Made by a program: the position numbers and the translations under genes
In this document: positions 55,431-62,998 of the stretch, one piece after another
Layout: each line of letters begins with the position of its first letter
Position numbering within the stretch: the stretch's first letter is position 1
Assembly (NCBI GenBank): GCA_963835295.1
Contig: CAWIEX010000011.1
Span: forward strand, 186,001 to 250,000
Length of the DNA: 64,000 bases
Origin: JAOPZW01 sp963835295
Lineage (GTDB): Bacteria > Actinomycetota > Thermoleophilia > Solirubrobacterales > Solirubrobacteraceae
Reading direction: 5' to 3'
Notes under the pieces: generated by a model
The model's input: the letters and a program-made list of their open reading frames with translations, nothing else
What the model was told of the DNA's origin: nothing
Database searches by the model: none

Positions 55431-56771
55431 TCAAGCGGGCGCCTCGTGGCCACTGGGCCGAGGCAGCCACAGGGCATCGTCGTGGCGGTCGACGCGCTCG
55501 GTCAGGTAGCTGGCGGCCATGTGCTCGTAGCGCTCGGTGGTTTTGGAGTCGCGGTGCCCAAGTTGCTTCTGAACGAAGTACAGGGGCTCGCCTTGGATGA
55601 GCCAGTAGGTCGCGGCGGTGTGGCGCAGGTCGTGAAGGCGCACCGAGTTGCGCAGCCCCGCGTCCTCGAGCGTCTGCTTGTGCCACTCCCTGCTGATCAC
55701 GTGGCGCGTCAGCGGCTCGGGGCGCTCGGCGGCCAGGGCGCGGGCGACGAGGGAGACCAGCTGCTGGCTGACGCCGTTACGCTCGGCGACCTGGCGCTGG
55801 GACAGCCCGCCGGCGATCAGGTCGGCGGCGATCGCCCCGCGTCGCGCGCGCGCCGCCGGGGTCATGGCGATCGCCTGCTGCGGGGCGGGGTGGTTGCGTA
55901 CGAACACGCGCGAGTCGCCCTGCATCGGGAACTGCTCTGACAGCCGAGCGATGTGGTCAAGCAACACACTGATGACACGGCGGCTGACGGCGACCTGGCG
56001 GTAGTTCTTGCCCTTGGTGCGCGCGATGTCACGACGCTGCCGCCCGCCACGCTTGGCGTTCGCCCCGCGGCGAGCCTGGCGGCGGACGTAGATGAGCTGG
56101 CGGTCCTGGTCGACGTCATCGATCTCGACGGCGAGAGCCTCGCTGATGCGAAGCCCGCCGCCGATCAGAAGCTCGGCCAGGGGCCGGTACTCGATCGTGC
56201 AGGCCTCCAGATACACCGGGATTTCAGGCGGGCGCAGCCAGTCGGCCTCGAACAGATCCTCGGGCAGCGGATCCACCTTGCGCGCAGGGCTTCGCAGCAG
56301 CAGCTCGCGATCGTCGACCAGCCATGTGAAGAACGACTGCAGCACGCGCAGCGCGTTGTTGATCGTCTTCGGTGCGAACTCGTCCTCCTCGTCGAGCTCA
56401 GTCAGCCAGTCCTGCACGTCGGACTTGGCGATGGCCGTGACCTTCTCATCGCCGAAGTACGGGACCAACCGCAGTCTCCCGTGGCGCTCGTAGTCCTCGT
56501 AGGTGCCCGGCACGAGGTAGGGCCGCCGCGCGCGCAGGTAGTCGGGCCACAGCGCCTTGAGCGTGCCGCGCGTCTGCGTGGGCGTGCTAGGCGCGGAGTC
56601 CTTGGCCTTCTTGTAGCGCGATGCCGCGCGCGCGGTGGTGAAGCCGCGCTTGGTGGCGCCGTTGGCGAGCTTCGCGTAGTAGCGCTGCTGCTGCTTGTCG
56701 TCGCCTGGGCCGATCGCGTAGGGGTAGACGCCATCGGGCAGTGCGTGGTCGGTGACCGTCCGTCTTGCCAT
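55431..56771 (-). CDS. tyrosine recombinase (integrase) with an inserted helix-turn-helix
   Basis: This 446-residue integrase has an N-terminal arm-binding part, a SAM-like core-binding domain (70-165) and the catalytic domain. Catalytic residues are Arg208 (GGGLRISEAL), Lys near 253, His380/Arg383 (RLHDLRHTAATYW), His406 (QKQLGHRDSKTT) and Tyr415 (ERYEHM). Between Lys and the HxxR motif lies an extra segment of about 50 residues (303-352) that reads as a helix-turn-helix: DLIAGGLSQRQVAERNGVS and QQLVSLVARALA. Its stop lies 180 bases from the tRNA-Leu 3' end, as expected for tRNA-targeting elements. It integrates and, with an excisionase, excises the element. Confidence 0.9.
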   Translation of the reverse strand: MARRTVTDHALPDGVYPYAIGPGDDKQQQRYYAKLANGATKRGFTTARAASRYKKAKDSAPSTPTQTRGTLKALWPDYLRARRPYLVPGTYEDYERHGRLRLVPYFGDEKVTAIAKSDVQDWLTELDEEDEFAPKTINNALRVLQSFFTWLVDDRELLLRSPARKVDPLPEDLFEADWLRPPEIPVYLEACTIEYRPLAELLIGGGLRISEALAVEIDDVDQDRQLIYVRRQARRGANAKRGGRQRRDIARTKGKNYRQVAVSRRVISVLLDHIARLSEQFPMQGDSRVFVRNHPAPQQAIAMTPAARARRGAIAADLIAGGLSQRQVAERNGVSQQLVSLVARALAAERPEPLTRHVISREWHKQTLEDAGLRNSVRLHDLRHTAATYWLIQGEPLYFVQKQLGHRDSKTTERYEHMAASYLTERVDRHDDALWLPRPSGHEAPA

Positions 56772-56810
56772 CCGCCTTCCTCCTAGGCTTGAGCCGAGCT
56801 GAAGGCGACG

Positions 56811-57029
56811 TTACTCCCGGTTGTGGTCGCCTAGTCTGGAGTCGCGGATGAGCGCCTCGATGACCGCGCGCTCGAATCGCAGCGGTCCATCCGGACCGCC
56901 CAGCCGCACGCACGCGATGCGGCCGTCCTTGGCCGCGTCGTACAGCCAGGTCTTCGACACTTTCAGGATGCGAAGCACCTCGGTGGGGCGCAGCAGCTCG
57001 GGCTCGTTGGTCGCGTCGATCACGGCCAT
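56811..57029 (-). CDS. excisionase-like (AlpA/MerR-type HTH) protein
   Basis: This 72-residue protein has a single winged-helix HTH of the excisionase kind: LLRPTEVLRILKVSKTWLYD then DGRIACVRLGG and FERAVIEALIRD. The ATG at 57029 has GGAGGG nine bases upstream. It sits 39 bases upstream of the integrase on the same strand and is the best candidate for the recombination directionality factor. Confidence 0.82.
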   Translation of the reverse strand: MAVIDATNEPELLRPTEVLRILKVSKTWLYDAAKDGRIACVRLGGPDGPLRFERAVIEALIRDSRLGDHNRE

Positions 57030-57109
57030 GCGGACCATCCCTCCGATCGTTTGTGCCGAACCACGGAGGATACATACGTGTCTCAACGGTTGCAAACTGC
57101 CGCTAGAGT

Positions 57110-57355
57110 CTATCTGGAGTTATCTGGATCCCAAAGTCCGCCGGTCGGCGCGGGCTCGGTGCTGGTGCTGCGCCGCGCCTGCATCGCCCGGTCAAAGTCG
57201 TCGCGGCGGATGCGCCACTCCTTGCCCAGCTTGTACGCGGGCAGCTCGCCCCGCAGGATCCAGTCGCGGATCGTCTTCTCTTTGAGCTTCAGGCGCGCGG
57301 CGACCTCTTCCACCTTGAGGTATTCGGGCTCATCTGCTGCTGGCGTCGGCGTCAT
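57110..57355 (-). CDS. second excisionase-like HTH protein
   Basis: This 81-residue protein has the helix_turn_helix_17 pattern: EYLKVEEVAARLKLKEKTIR, DWILRGELPAYKLGKEWRIR and RDDFDRAMQARR, followed by a disordered Thr/Pro tail. It is related to but distinct from the first HTH protein, from which it is separated by 80 bases on the same strand. Two such proteins in tandem suggest that one is the excisionase and the other a regulator of transfer genes. Confidence 0.82.
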   Translation of the reverse strand: MTPTPAADEPEYLKVEEVAARLKLKEKTIRDWILRGELPAYKLGKEWRIRRDDFDRAMQARRSTSTEPAPTGGLWDPDNSR

Positions 57356-57497
57356 GGTGTCCCAAGGCTGACGCTACACCAACTGTCCGTGTGCGCCCGC
57401 GTGTGGGTGTTGGCGACCGCGTGGTTTCGTTCGCAACAAGCGGGTTGAACGGCGAAGCGCGTCGCGAGACGATGCTTGGGTGCGATAGGACCGCTGC

Positions 57498-57945
57498 GTG
57501 AGCGAGTTGCCACACGAGCGCGCCGGGACACCCGCCGAGGGCGCCAAGGAACACACGTGGACCTCGGTCAACGAAGCCCGGGCATCCTGGGCCGGCGCGA
57601 TGCGCGCCCACGAGCAGGCGCCGCCCGATCCCGGCTTTCGCGATCGACTACGAGCACTGGCCGACGCCGCGGCCGCGATGCACGACGCGCACGCGCGAGC
57701 GCTCGAGGCGGGACTGGCATGGCGGCCCGTCGCCGACTCCGAACGGGCACGTCCGCCCTACGAACTGCGACCCGGAACCGGCCGCCGCGGCCCCCACGAG
57801 CTCTGGACGCAGCTTCGACGCGGCGGTGCAGCAGCTCAACCAGGCCGGCGCCAGCGACAACCTGGCCGACGTCGTAGGCGCCTACGCCGCAGTAGCCCAC
57901 GCCGCCTTGCAATTGGCCGACGCGCTACAGGCTGCACGCGAGTAA
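57498..57945 (+). CDS. element-borne helical protein of unknown function, one frameshift
   Basis: With one C removed from the run of five near 57795 this is a protein of about 148 residues: MSELPHERAGTPAEGAKEHT, FRDRLRALADAAAAMHDAHA, then RSFDAAVQQLNQAGASDNLA and AHAALQLADALQAARE before the TAA at 57943. It is Ala-rich and predicted to be almost all helix. The GTG at 57498 starts it; TAGGAC lies about 13 bases upstream, suggesting a leaderless transcript. It is the only plus-strand gene in the left half of the element. No family recognised. Confidence 0.6.
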
Positions 57946-58135
57946 CGCGACCTGCACTCAGCTCGGGCAACGGCTGGCGCAGCGAGCGGTCGCCGCCAAG
58001 AGTGCCGCAAGCACGCGTGGTTGCGGCACTCTCTGGGCAGTCCCTTCCCCACGTGTGACAGCGATCGCCGGGCGGAGTGCGGCTGTGCGCGATATCGGAG
58101 AGCGCCTCGCGTCAGCTCGCCAGCGCGGATCCCTG

Positions 58136-61100
58136 CTAGCGCGAGATGGCCAAGACGTCGGCGACGAGACGCTGGCGCGGGTGACACGCCGCTGCTGTGC
58201 GCTCGCCGCTGGCTGCTACGACGCGAACCTCCGGCGGCAACGCTGGCAGCGTGTATCCCGCGATGTGGCCCTCGTGGACATCCCGCTCCGCAACAAAGAG
58301 CATCCGCTGTCGTCCGGGATAGTCCCATTCGCTGGCGTACGCGCCGCCGTAGGCGTGCCCCGCGGTGAGGACCGGATCCGCGGCGCGGCAGAACTCCTTG
58401 GCGTTGGCTTGGTCACGACACACGAAGACGACCAGGGGAGGGGCCGTGCAGTGCTTGGTGTAGCGGTCCTTGAGCACGTGCCAGCCGCTGATCATGTGGT
58501 CGTAGCGCTCGAACTTGTCGATGTTCTTGGCCGGCTTGAAGGTGCGGTCGAGCTCGACGAAGAGATCGGTAATCACGATGCGCTCCGCTGCGCGCAGGCG
58601 CAGCTCGATGGTGAGGTCCGGCTCGATGGCGGCGAATTCCCCCACGTCGACGCGCTGCCGCCCGCGGTCGGTGCGCAGGAAGCCGTGCGGTGCCCGTCCA
58701 CCGGGGAGCCGGAGCTCATCCGGGCCGATCGCGCGGCGCTCGCCGCCAGCGCTGCGCGTGGGAGGCGCCACGTAGGAGTTGCGCGGGCCTCGGATGCGTC
58801 CGACCGCCTCGCCGAGGTGCGCCTCGAAGGCCAGTCCCCACGCGTTGACATGCAGGTCGTGGCGGGCGCGGCGCATGGCGGGGTCGTCCGTGCTCGGCGC
58901 CGACCATTCGCGACGTGGGTCCAGGTACGGACCGTGGGGGCCGATCGCCTCGCGCACGGTCGCGATGCCCTCGTCGGTGATCAGGTAGGTCAGGGCCGAG
59001 CTGGCGCCGGTGTCGCGGAAGAACTGGAAGCGCTGCACCCAGCCGGCCTCGCTGAGCTTCTTCAGTCGTCGCTGGGTCGTGGAATAGGACTTGGCGGTGC
59101 CGAAGCGTCGGTGGATCTGGGTGGCGAGCGCGAAACGGAGCTCGGTGAGCCACCCGAGGAGCTCGAGGTCGACTGCGTCCGGAGTGATGGTGCGTGGCTC
59201 GGTCTTGCGCGGCCAGGTCACGCGGGTGGCCTCGTCGACGGCCACGAGCTCGGCGTAGCTGGCCGGGGGCTCAGCTGGCGGCTGGTCGACCGGTACTGTC
59301 GCCGACGCGCGCTCGGGCGCTGACTGGCCCGCGTCGGGTGCTTGGCCCGTGGGCTCGGCTGGAGTGGTCTGGGTCCGCCGCGCGGCCTCGGAGCGCAACA
59401 GTTCCCGAAGCTCGGCGAAGTCGTCGCGTTCGCGTTCGCCTGTTGGGTCGGAGCGGTGAGTCGCGCGACCAGGGGAGAGGGGCATGCCGGCGGTGGCAAG
59501 GACGGGCTCGGGCGCGTCGACGTGCCGGTCGTTCCTCTGGTCGTCGTTGCGATCCCAATGGGGTTGGCGGAAGGACTCGAGCTCGCGCCCGCCACGCTCG
59601 TGCTGGCATCGATGGTGCCAGGCGATGCGCTCGGGGTCGACGGCGACCGGAGAGGTCTGGGCGATGAATGTCGGCTGTCGCCCTTGGGGGGTGACCCAGC
59701 TAGCGAGGGCGTAGTGCTTGGGGAGGTGCAGTCGCACGTCTGGGCTCCCGAGGATCGGGAGCTCGTGGTCGACGCTTCTGACCTGGTCGGAGTACGTAGC
59801 CATCATCAGATCGGTGGCGGCACGGGCGTCCTCTGCGGACGCGGTGGCGAAATACACGCGATGGGCGAAGAGGGCGTCGAGCTGGGGACGCACCTCCGGG
59901 TCGATCCATTGGGCATCGGTCTGCCAGCAGGCAACCGTCTCGAGGCCGGCCGACCGCTTGAGCGCCATCGTCTGCGCGAAGCCGCGGTTGATGACCAGCG
60001 GCGCCTCGTCGATCTTCAAGGCGACTGCCATCCGCTGCTCGGCGCCCACGCCGTCCTGCTGGGGTGACAGCACGGCGTCGAGCATGCCGATGAGCATCTG
60101 CATCAGCACCGAGGTGTTGCCGGCCCCCACGGCGCCGAGCGCGCCCTTGACGACCAGGACCTCACTGCCGGCGATGATGCTGTCGAAGTCGACGGTCAGT
60201 GACGTGTTCTGCAGGACGCGTTTGATTGAGGGCGAGTTGAGCAGCCGCGCCGCCTTGTTGACCGGGGCGTCGAGCTTGGAGGTGGTCATGCTCTTGGCGT
60301 CGCGCAGCTGGGCACGAAGCTCCTCGGTGAAGAAGTCGCCGATCTCTTTGAACTCCGGGAGTCCACGCAGGTGCTGGCCGACGCGCGTGCGATAGGCGTA
60401 GCCCTCCTCCGTGACCGACAGCAGCCGCACGGCGTCCCAAAGCGTGGCGCGCCGGTCGTAGGCGAGCACGGCGATGATCGCGTTGCGCAGGTAACGGTCC
60501 GAGCTGGCACGGATGTCGCCCTCCTCGAACAGGTTGCGCATCGCCGCCACGACATAGTCGGCGATCGTGTCGGGGCTCGCGTCGACGGCGAGCGGGTTGA
60601 AGCCGCAGGTGGGCTGTGCGAAGTCGAGGATCGTGCAGGTGCGGCCGTCGGGGACCGCGCTGATGGCCGCATCGGCGGCGTCGCCCTTAGGGTCGAAGAC
60701 GATCACGGCACAGCGCTCACGCCTCAGGTCTTCGTGGATCGTGGCGACTAGGTAGGAGGTCTTGCCCTGCTCGACCGTGCCTGGCACCGCCGTGTTCTGA
60801 CGGCGCAGGTCGAGATGGATGGAGACGGGTCCGACGACGTCGCGGAGCAACCCGCCACGGTGGCGGGGACGGGCGATGGACGGCGAAGCGGGTGCGATCG
60901 GGAGCGCCGTGCGTTGGAGCGGCACGGCCGAGAAGCCGACTGACGGAAACTGCCACAGGACCGCGAGTTCGGTCGAGGCGTAGACGCAGCGCTGAAAACC
61001 AGGCAGCGGGTTGCCTTCCCCGCGCGAGACGCGGCGGTCGTACGGGCGCAGGAGCGCTTGGCGGATGGTCGTTCCGCGCTCCACGAGCTGGTTCTCGCCG

Positions 61101-61882
61101 CTGCCGGTGCGCAGCGCGCACGCGATGTCCTCGCACGCCGTCCGGGTCCCGGCCACGATGCGCAGCTCCGCGAAGAACAGTGGACGGTGCTGGACATCGA
61201 GCGCGCCGCGCAATTCGGCGGCGTCGACCTCGGACGTGCGCCCGTTCAGCCGGCGCTCGCCCCGCTTGTATTCCGGCGATGCTCGCTGCTCCCTTCGCTC
61301 GAACCGCTGCTTGGCGCTGCGCTCGAACCACGCCGGCGTCGGCGTGAGCGCTAGCTGCACCAAACATGGGCCGCCCGTCGCCTGCATTGCCGCAAGCAAC
61401 CGGTCCATGACTGGGGCCGCGGGCTCACGTGCGTCGGGGACGCCTAGGCGCGTAATGAACTCCGACCGCTTCTTCAGACGGAGCACGCAGGGCGGCGGGG
61501 CCAGCTCGGCGACAAATGGCTCGAGCTGGGTGTTGGGGTAGGCGCCGCGCAACGCCGCTTCGACGGCATCCACCTTGCGCTGTGGGCAGCTGACGGCGAG
61601 CTCGGCTCGGATCTGGCCGTCAGGCGTAGAGCACAGGTGGGCTTCGAGCGCCACCGATGGTTGGCCGGCCAGCAGCCGACGCCACCATCGCTGCAGCAGA
61701 CGCTTGTGCAGTCCGTCGAAAAGCCCGATAACGGCCTCCGACGTAGCGCGGTCCGTGCGGTAGGGAGCGATGCCCAGGCGCACGTAGCGACGGCGCCGCC
61801 GCGCGTGGAGTCTCGGCGTTGCGGCTGCCACGAGCATGCCCCCTGCAGCCGGAAGGGTCACCAGCAGCATCGAAGCGCTCAC
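58136..61882 (-). CDS. conjugation-type ATPase fused to a replication-relaxation domain
   Basis: This 1248-residue protein has a hydrophobic N-terminus (MLLVTLPAAGGMLVAAA) and a basic juxtamembrane stretch. A central FtsK/VirB4/TraG-type ATPase has Walker A VPGTVEQGKTSYLVA near 368-376, VIVFDPKGDAADA, and Walker B with Glu (AVALKIDEAPLVINRG) near 620. After a charged linker, residues from about 905 (DLELLGWLTELRFALATQIH) to the C-terminus match the replication-relaxation family (winged-helix RRLKKLSEAGWVQRF; PDLTIELRLRAAERIVIT; FKPAKNIDKFERYDHM). In other elements these are separate proteins. The GTG at 61882 is the likely start. It probably couples DNA processing to transfer. Confidence 0.85.
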   Translation of the reverse strand: MSASMLLVTLPAAGGMLVAAATPRLHARRRRRYVRLGIAPYRTDRATSEAVIGLFDGLHKRLLQRWWRRLLAGQPSVALEAHLCSTPDGQIRAELAVSCPQRKVDAVEAALRGAYPNTQLEPFVAELAPPPCVLRLKKRSEFITRLGVPDAREPAAPVMDRLLAAMQATGGPCLVQLALTPTPAWFERSAKQRFERREQRASPEYKRGERRLNGRTSEVDAAELRGALDVQHRPLFFAELRIVAGTRTACEDIACALRTGSGENQLVERGTTIRQALLRPYDRRVSRGEGNPLPGFQRCVYASTELAVLWQFPSVGFSAVPLQRTALPIAPASPSIARPRHRGGLLRDVVGPVSIHLDLRRQNTAVPGTVEQGKTSYLVATIHEDLRRERCAVIVFDPKGDAADAAISAVPDGRTCTILDFAQPTCGFNPLAVDASPDTIADYVVAAMRNLFEEGDIRASSDRYLRNAIIAVLAYDRRATLWDAVRLLSVTEEGYAYRTRVGQHLRGLPEFKEIGDFFTEELRAQLRDAKSMTTSKLDAPVNKAARLLNSPSIKRVLQNTSLTVDFDSIIAGSEVLVVKGALGAVGAGNTSVLMQMLIGMLDAVLSPQQDGVGAEQRMAVALKIDEAPLVINRGFAQTMALKRSAGLETVACWQTDAQWIDPEVRPQLDALFAHRVYFATASAEDARAATDLMMATYSDQVRSVDHELPILGSPDVRLHLPKHYALASWVTPQGRQPTFIAQTSPVAVDPERIAWHHRCQHERGGRELESFRQPHWDRNDDQRNDRHVDAPEPVLATAGMPLSPGRATHRSDPTGERERDDFAELRELLRSEAARRTQTTPAEPTGQAPDAGQSAPERASATVPVDQPPAEPPASYAELVAVDEATRVTWPRKTEPRTITPDAVDLELLGWLTELRFALATQIHRRFGTAKSYSTTQRRLKKLSEAGWVQRFQFFRDTGASSALTYLITDEGIATVREAIGPHGPYLDPRREWSAPSTDDPAMRRARHDLHVNAWGLAFEAHLGEAVGRIRGPRNSYVAPPTRSAGGERRAIGPDELRLPGGRAPHGFLRTDRGRQRVDVGEFAAIEPDLTIELRLRAAERIVITDLFVELDRTFKPAKNIDKFERYDHMISGWHVLKDRYTKHCTAPPLVVFVCRDQANAKEFCRAADPVLTAGHAYGGAYASEWDYPGRQRMLFVAERDVHEGHIAGYTLPALPPEVRVVAASGERTAAACHPRQRLVADVLAISR

Positions 61883-61982
61883 AGCCCTCGCTCCGACGTG
61901 CGAGCACCGACGGGACGCTCGATGCGGCGCGAGCGCCGGCTTCACGCGAGGTCGCGAGCCCGCCTGGGGCATCGTTGGCGGA

Positions 61983-62261
61983 ATGGTGATCGCGACGCTC
62001 GACCTGGCGCTGATCGGCCGACGCATCCCCTCCAACGCGACGCTCCCGCAAGGCCGCCAGTGGGCGGACCATGCGGCATACGGCCTCAGCATCGGGCTGG
62101 TTCTACGGGCGCGACGCTCCCGGCGCCGGCGCGGCAGCGCCGCTGCTTCTGCGGCGAAGGAGCAGTCGCGCCGCACGGCGCGGCTCTTGCTCCTCTTTCA
62201 GGCCAGCGCAACGTCTGGTGCTCGACGGCCGCCGCGGCCGGACCCCACCGCCACGACGTGA
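61983..62261 (+). CDS. possible small gene at the element's right edge, probably truncated
   Basis: This 92-codon frame starts MVIATLDLALIGRRIPSNAT and has WADHAAYGLSIGLVLRARRS and ARLLLLFQASA, which could be a small membrane-associated protein. After about 62200 it runs antisense through the decarboxylase fragment with arbitrary residues, so any real gene ends or breaks there. It is divergent from the ATPase gene. Low confidence. Confidence 0.25.
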   Translation: MVIATLDLALIGRRIPSNATLPQGRQWADHAAYGLSIGLVLRARRSRRRRGSAAASAAKEQSRRTARLLLLFQASATSGARRPPRPDPTATT

Positions 62262-62603
62262 GGTTCTGGTCGGCCGCCGACGCCAGCAGGTCCGCGGTCA
62301 CCCCAACCGGTGCTGGGGCGACTGCACGTAGCCGAAGAACGTCGGCGTCGTCCGCCGCCCGGCGGCGAGGACGGCCGCGCGCGCGGGGAGCAGCTCTTCC
62401 ACACTCTCGCCATCTGCCGCCAAGGCCCGGTCGGCGCCGACCAGTCGGTCGACCTTCCCGGCGGACGGCGGACGCTCGAACACGGGCCCCGACCGAGCGG
62501 CAGCGACCTCCTGCTCCACCAGGGCCGTCACGCCCGCGAGCAGAGAGCCGAAGTCCTTGCAGGTCAGATCGAGCGAGGCGTCGCGCCGGTCGGGGTCCCT
62601 CAT
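62197..62603 (-). pseudogene. PLP-dependent amino-acid decarboxylase, N-terminal fragment
   Basis: The frame from 62603 (MRDPDRRDASLDLTCKDFGS) continues to RRTTPTFFGYVQSP and, after one missing C near 62307, on to APVGVTADLLASAADQNLTS and WRWGPAAAAVEHQTLRW, where similarity stops at about 62197. PTFFGYV, ADLLASAADQN and AAVEHQTLRW match the start of group II (aromatic-L-amino-acid/glutamate type) decarboxylases. The remaining 350 or so residues, including the PLP lysine, are missing, so the gene was cut at the element boundary or by a deletion. Confidence 0.65.
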
Positions 62604-62953
62604 CAGCGAGATCCTGCCACCCCAAGACCAACGGGCGAGCCCACTGCCGTCTCACGCGAAAGCGAGCGTCGCTGTCGCCCACCGCCGGCAGGACGCCCCG
62701 GCAGCCGTTGACCTTCCTGAGCCCGCACGGCTTCCGACATCCCGATACCCCCGCTGGAGCCGGAGATCGAGCCCCGGCGCAGGCGCTCCGTGGCAGCGCC
62801 CACGCGCTGGTCCCCGGGCAGGCCGATCCCGCCGTAGCGCCGTCGAGACTTCGAGGGCTAGGACGCCAAGCGACTCGAGCGGAAGTCAGAGGCGCGGGGC
62901 AAGTCGGCGGCAGACGTCGTCGCCGACCTATGTGGGCAGTTTCTCTAGCGAAG
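62604..62953. other. 350-base non-coding gap with a possible gene remnant
   Basis: No intact gene is seen. On the plus strand 62869-62949 reads RLERKSEARGKSAADVVADL then CGQFL and a stop, which looks like the tail of a ribbon-helix-helix or other small protein whose start is gone. Nothing else is recognised. Confidence 0.4.
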
Positions 62954-62989
62954 AGGACGGCGTTCGGCCGCTCGGCCGAGCGCCGTCCT
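62954..62989 (-). terminator. terminator of the subtilase gene
   Basis: AGGACGGCGTTCGGCCG (62954-62970) pairs with CGGCCGAGCGCCGTCCT (62973-62989) over 17 positions with one G-T pair. It lies 10 bases beyond the subtilase stop in that gene's direction. Confidence 0.75.
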
Positions 62990-62998
62990 CCGGTGCTC

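Larger units (their letters stand above)
55251..62200. mobile_element. tRNA-Leu-associated integrated (ICE/IME-like) element, right end uncertain
   Basis: A tyrosine integrase points at the tRNA 3' end, followed by two excisionase-like HTH genes, a small helical-protein gene and a large conjugation-type ATPase/replication-relaxation gene. This is the usual module order of actinobacterial integrative elements. The right edge is put near 62200 because a small plus-strand frame and a PLP-decarboxylase fragment both break there. I could not find a clear direct repeat of the tRNA 3' end by eye; only TCCTCTT is shared near 62195. Cargo is minimal, so it may be a small mobilisable or decaying element. 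Confidence 0.65.

Noticed and set aside
57100..57130. TATCTGGA direct repeat between the two HTH genes as an operator
   Set aside because: Two 8-base copies lie downstream of one gene and upstream of the other without palindromic symmetry; too little to call a site.
62941..62960. GCGAAGAGGAC as the second attachment site matching the tRNA-Leu 3' end
   Set aside because: The shared 10-mer (GTCCTCTTCG) is inverted relative to the tRNA and forms part of the subtilase terminator hairpin, so it is probably coincidence.
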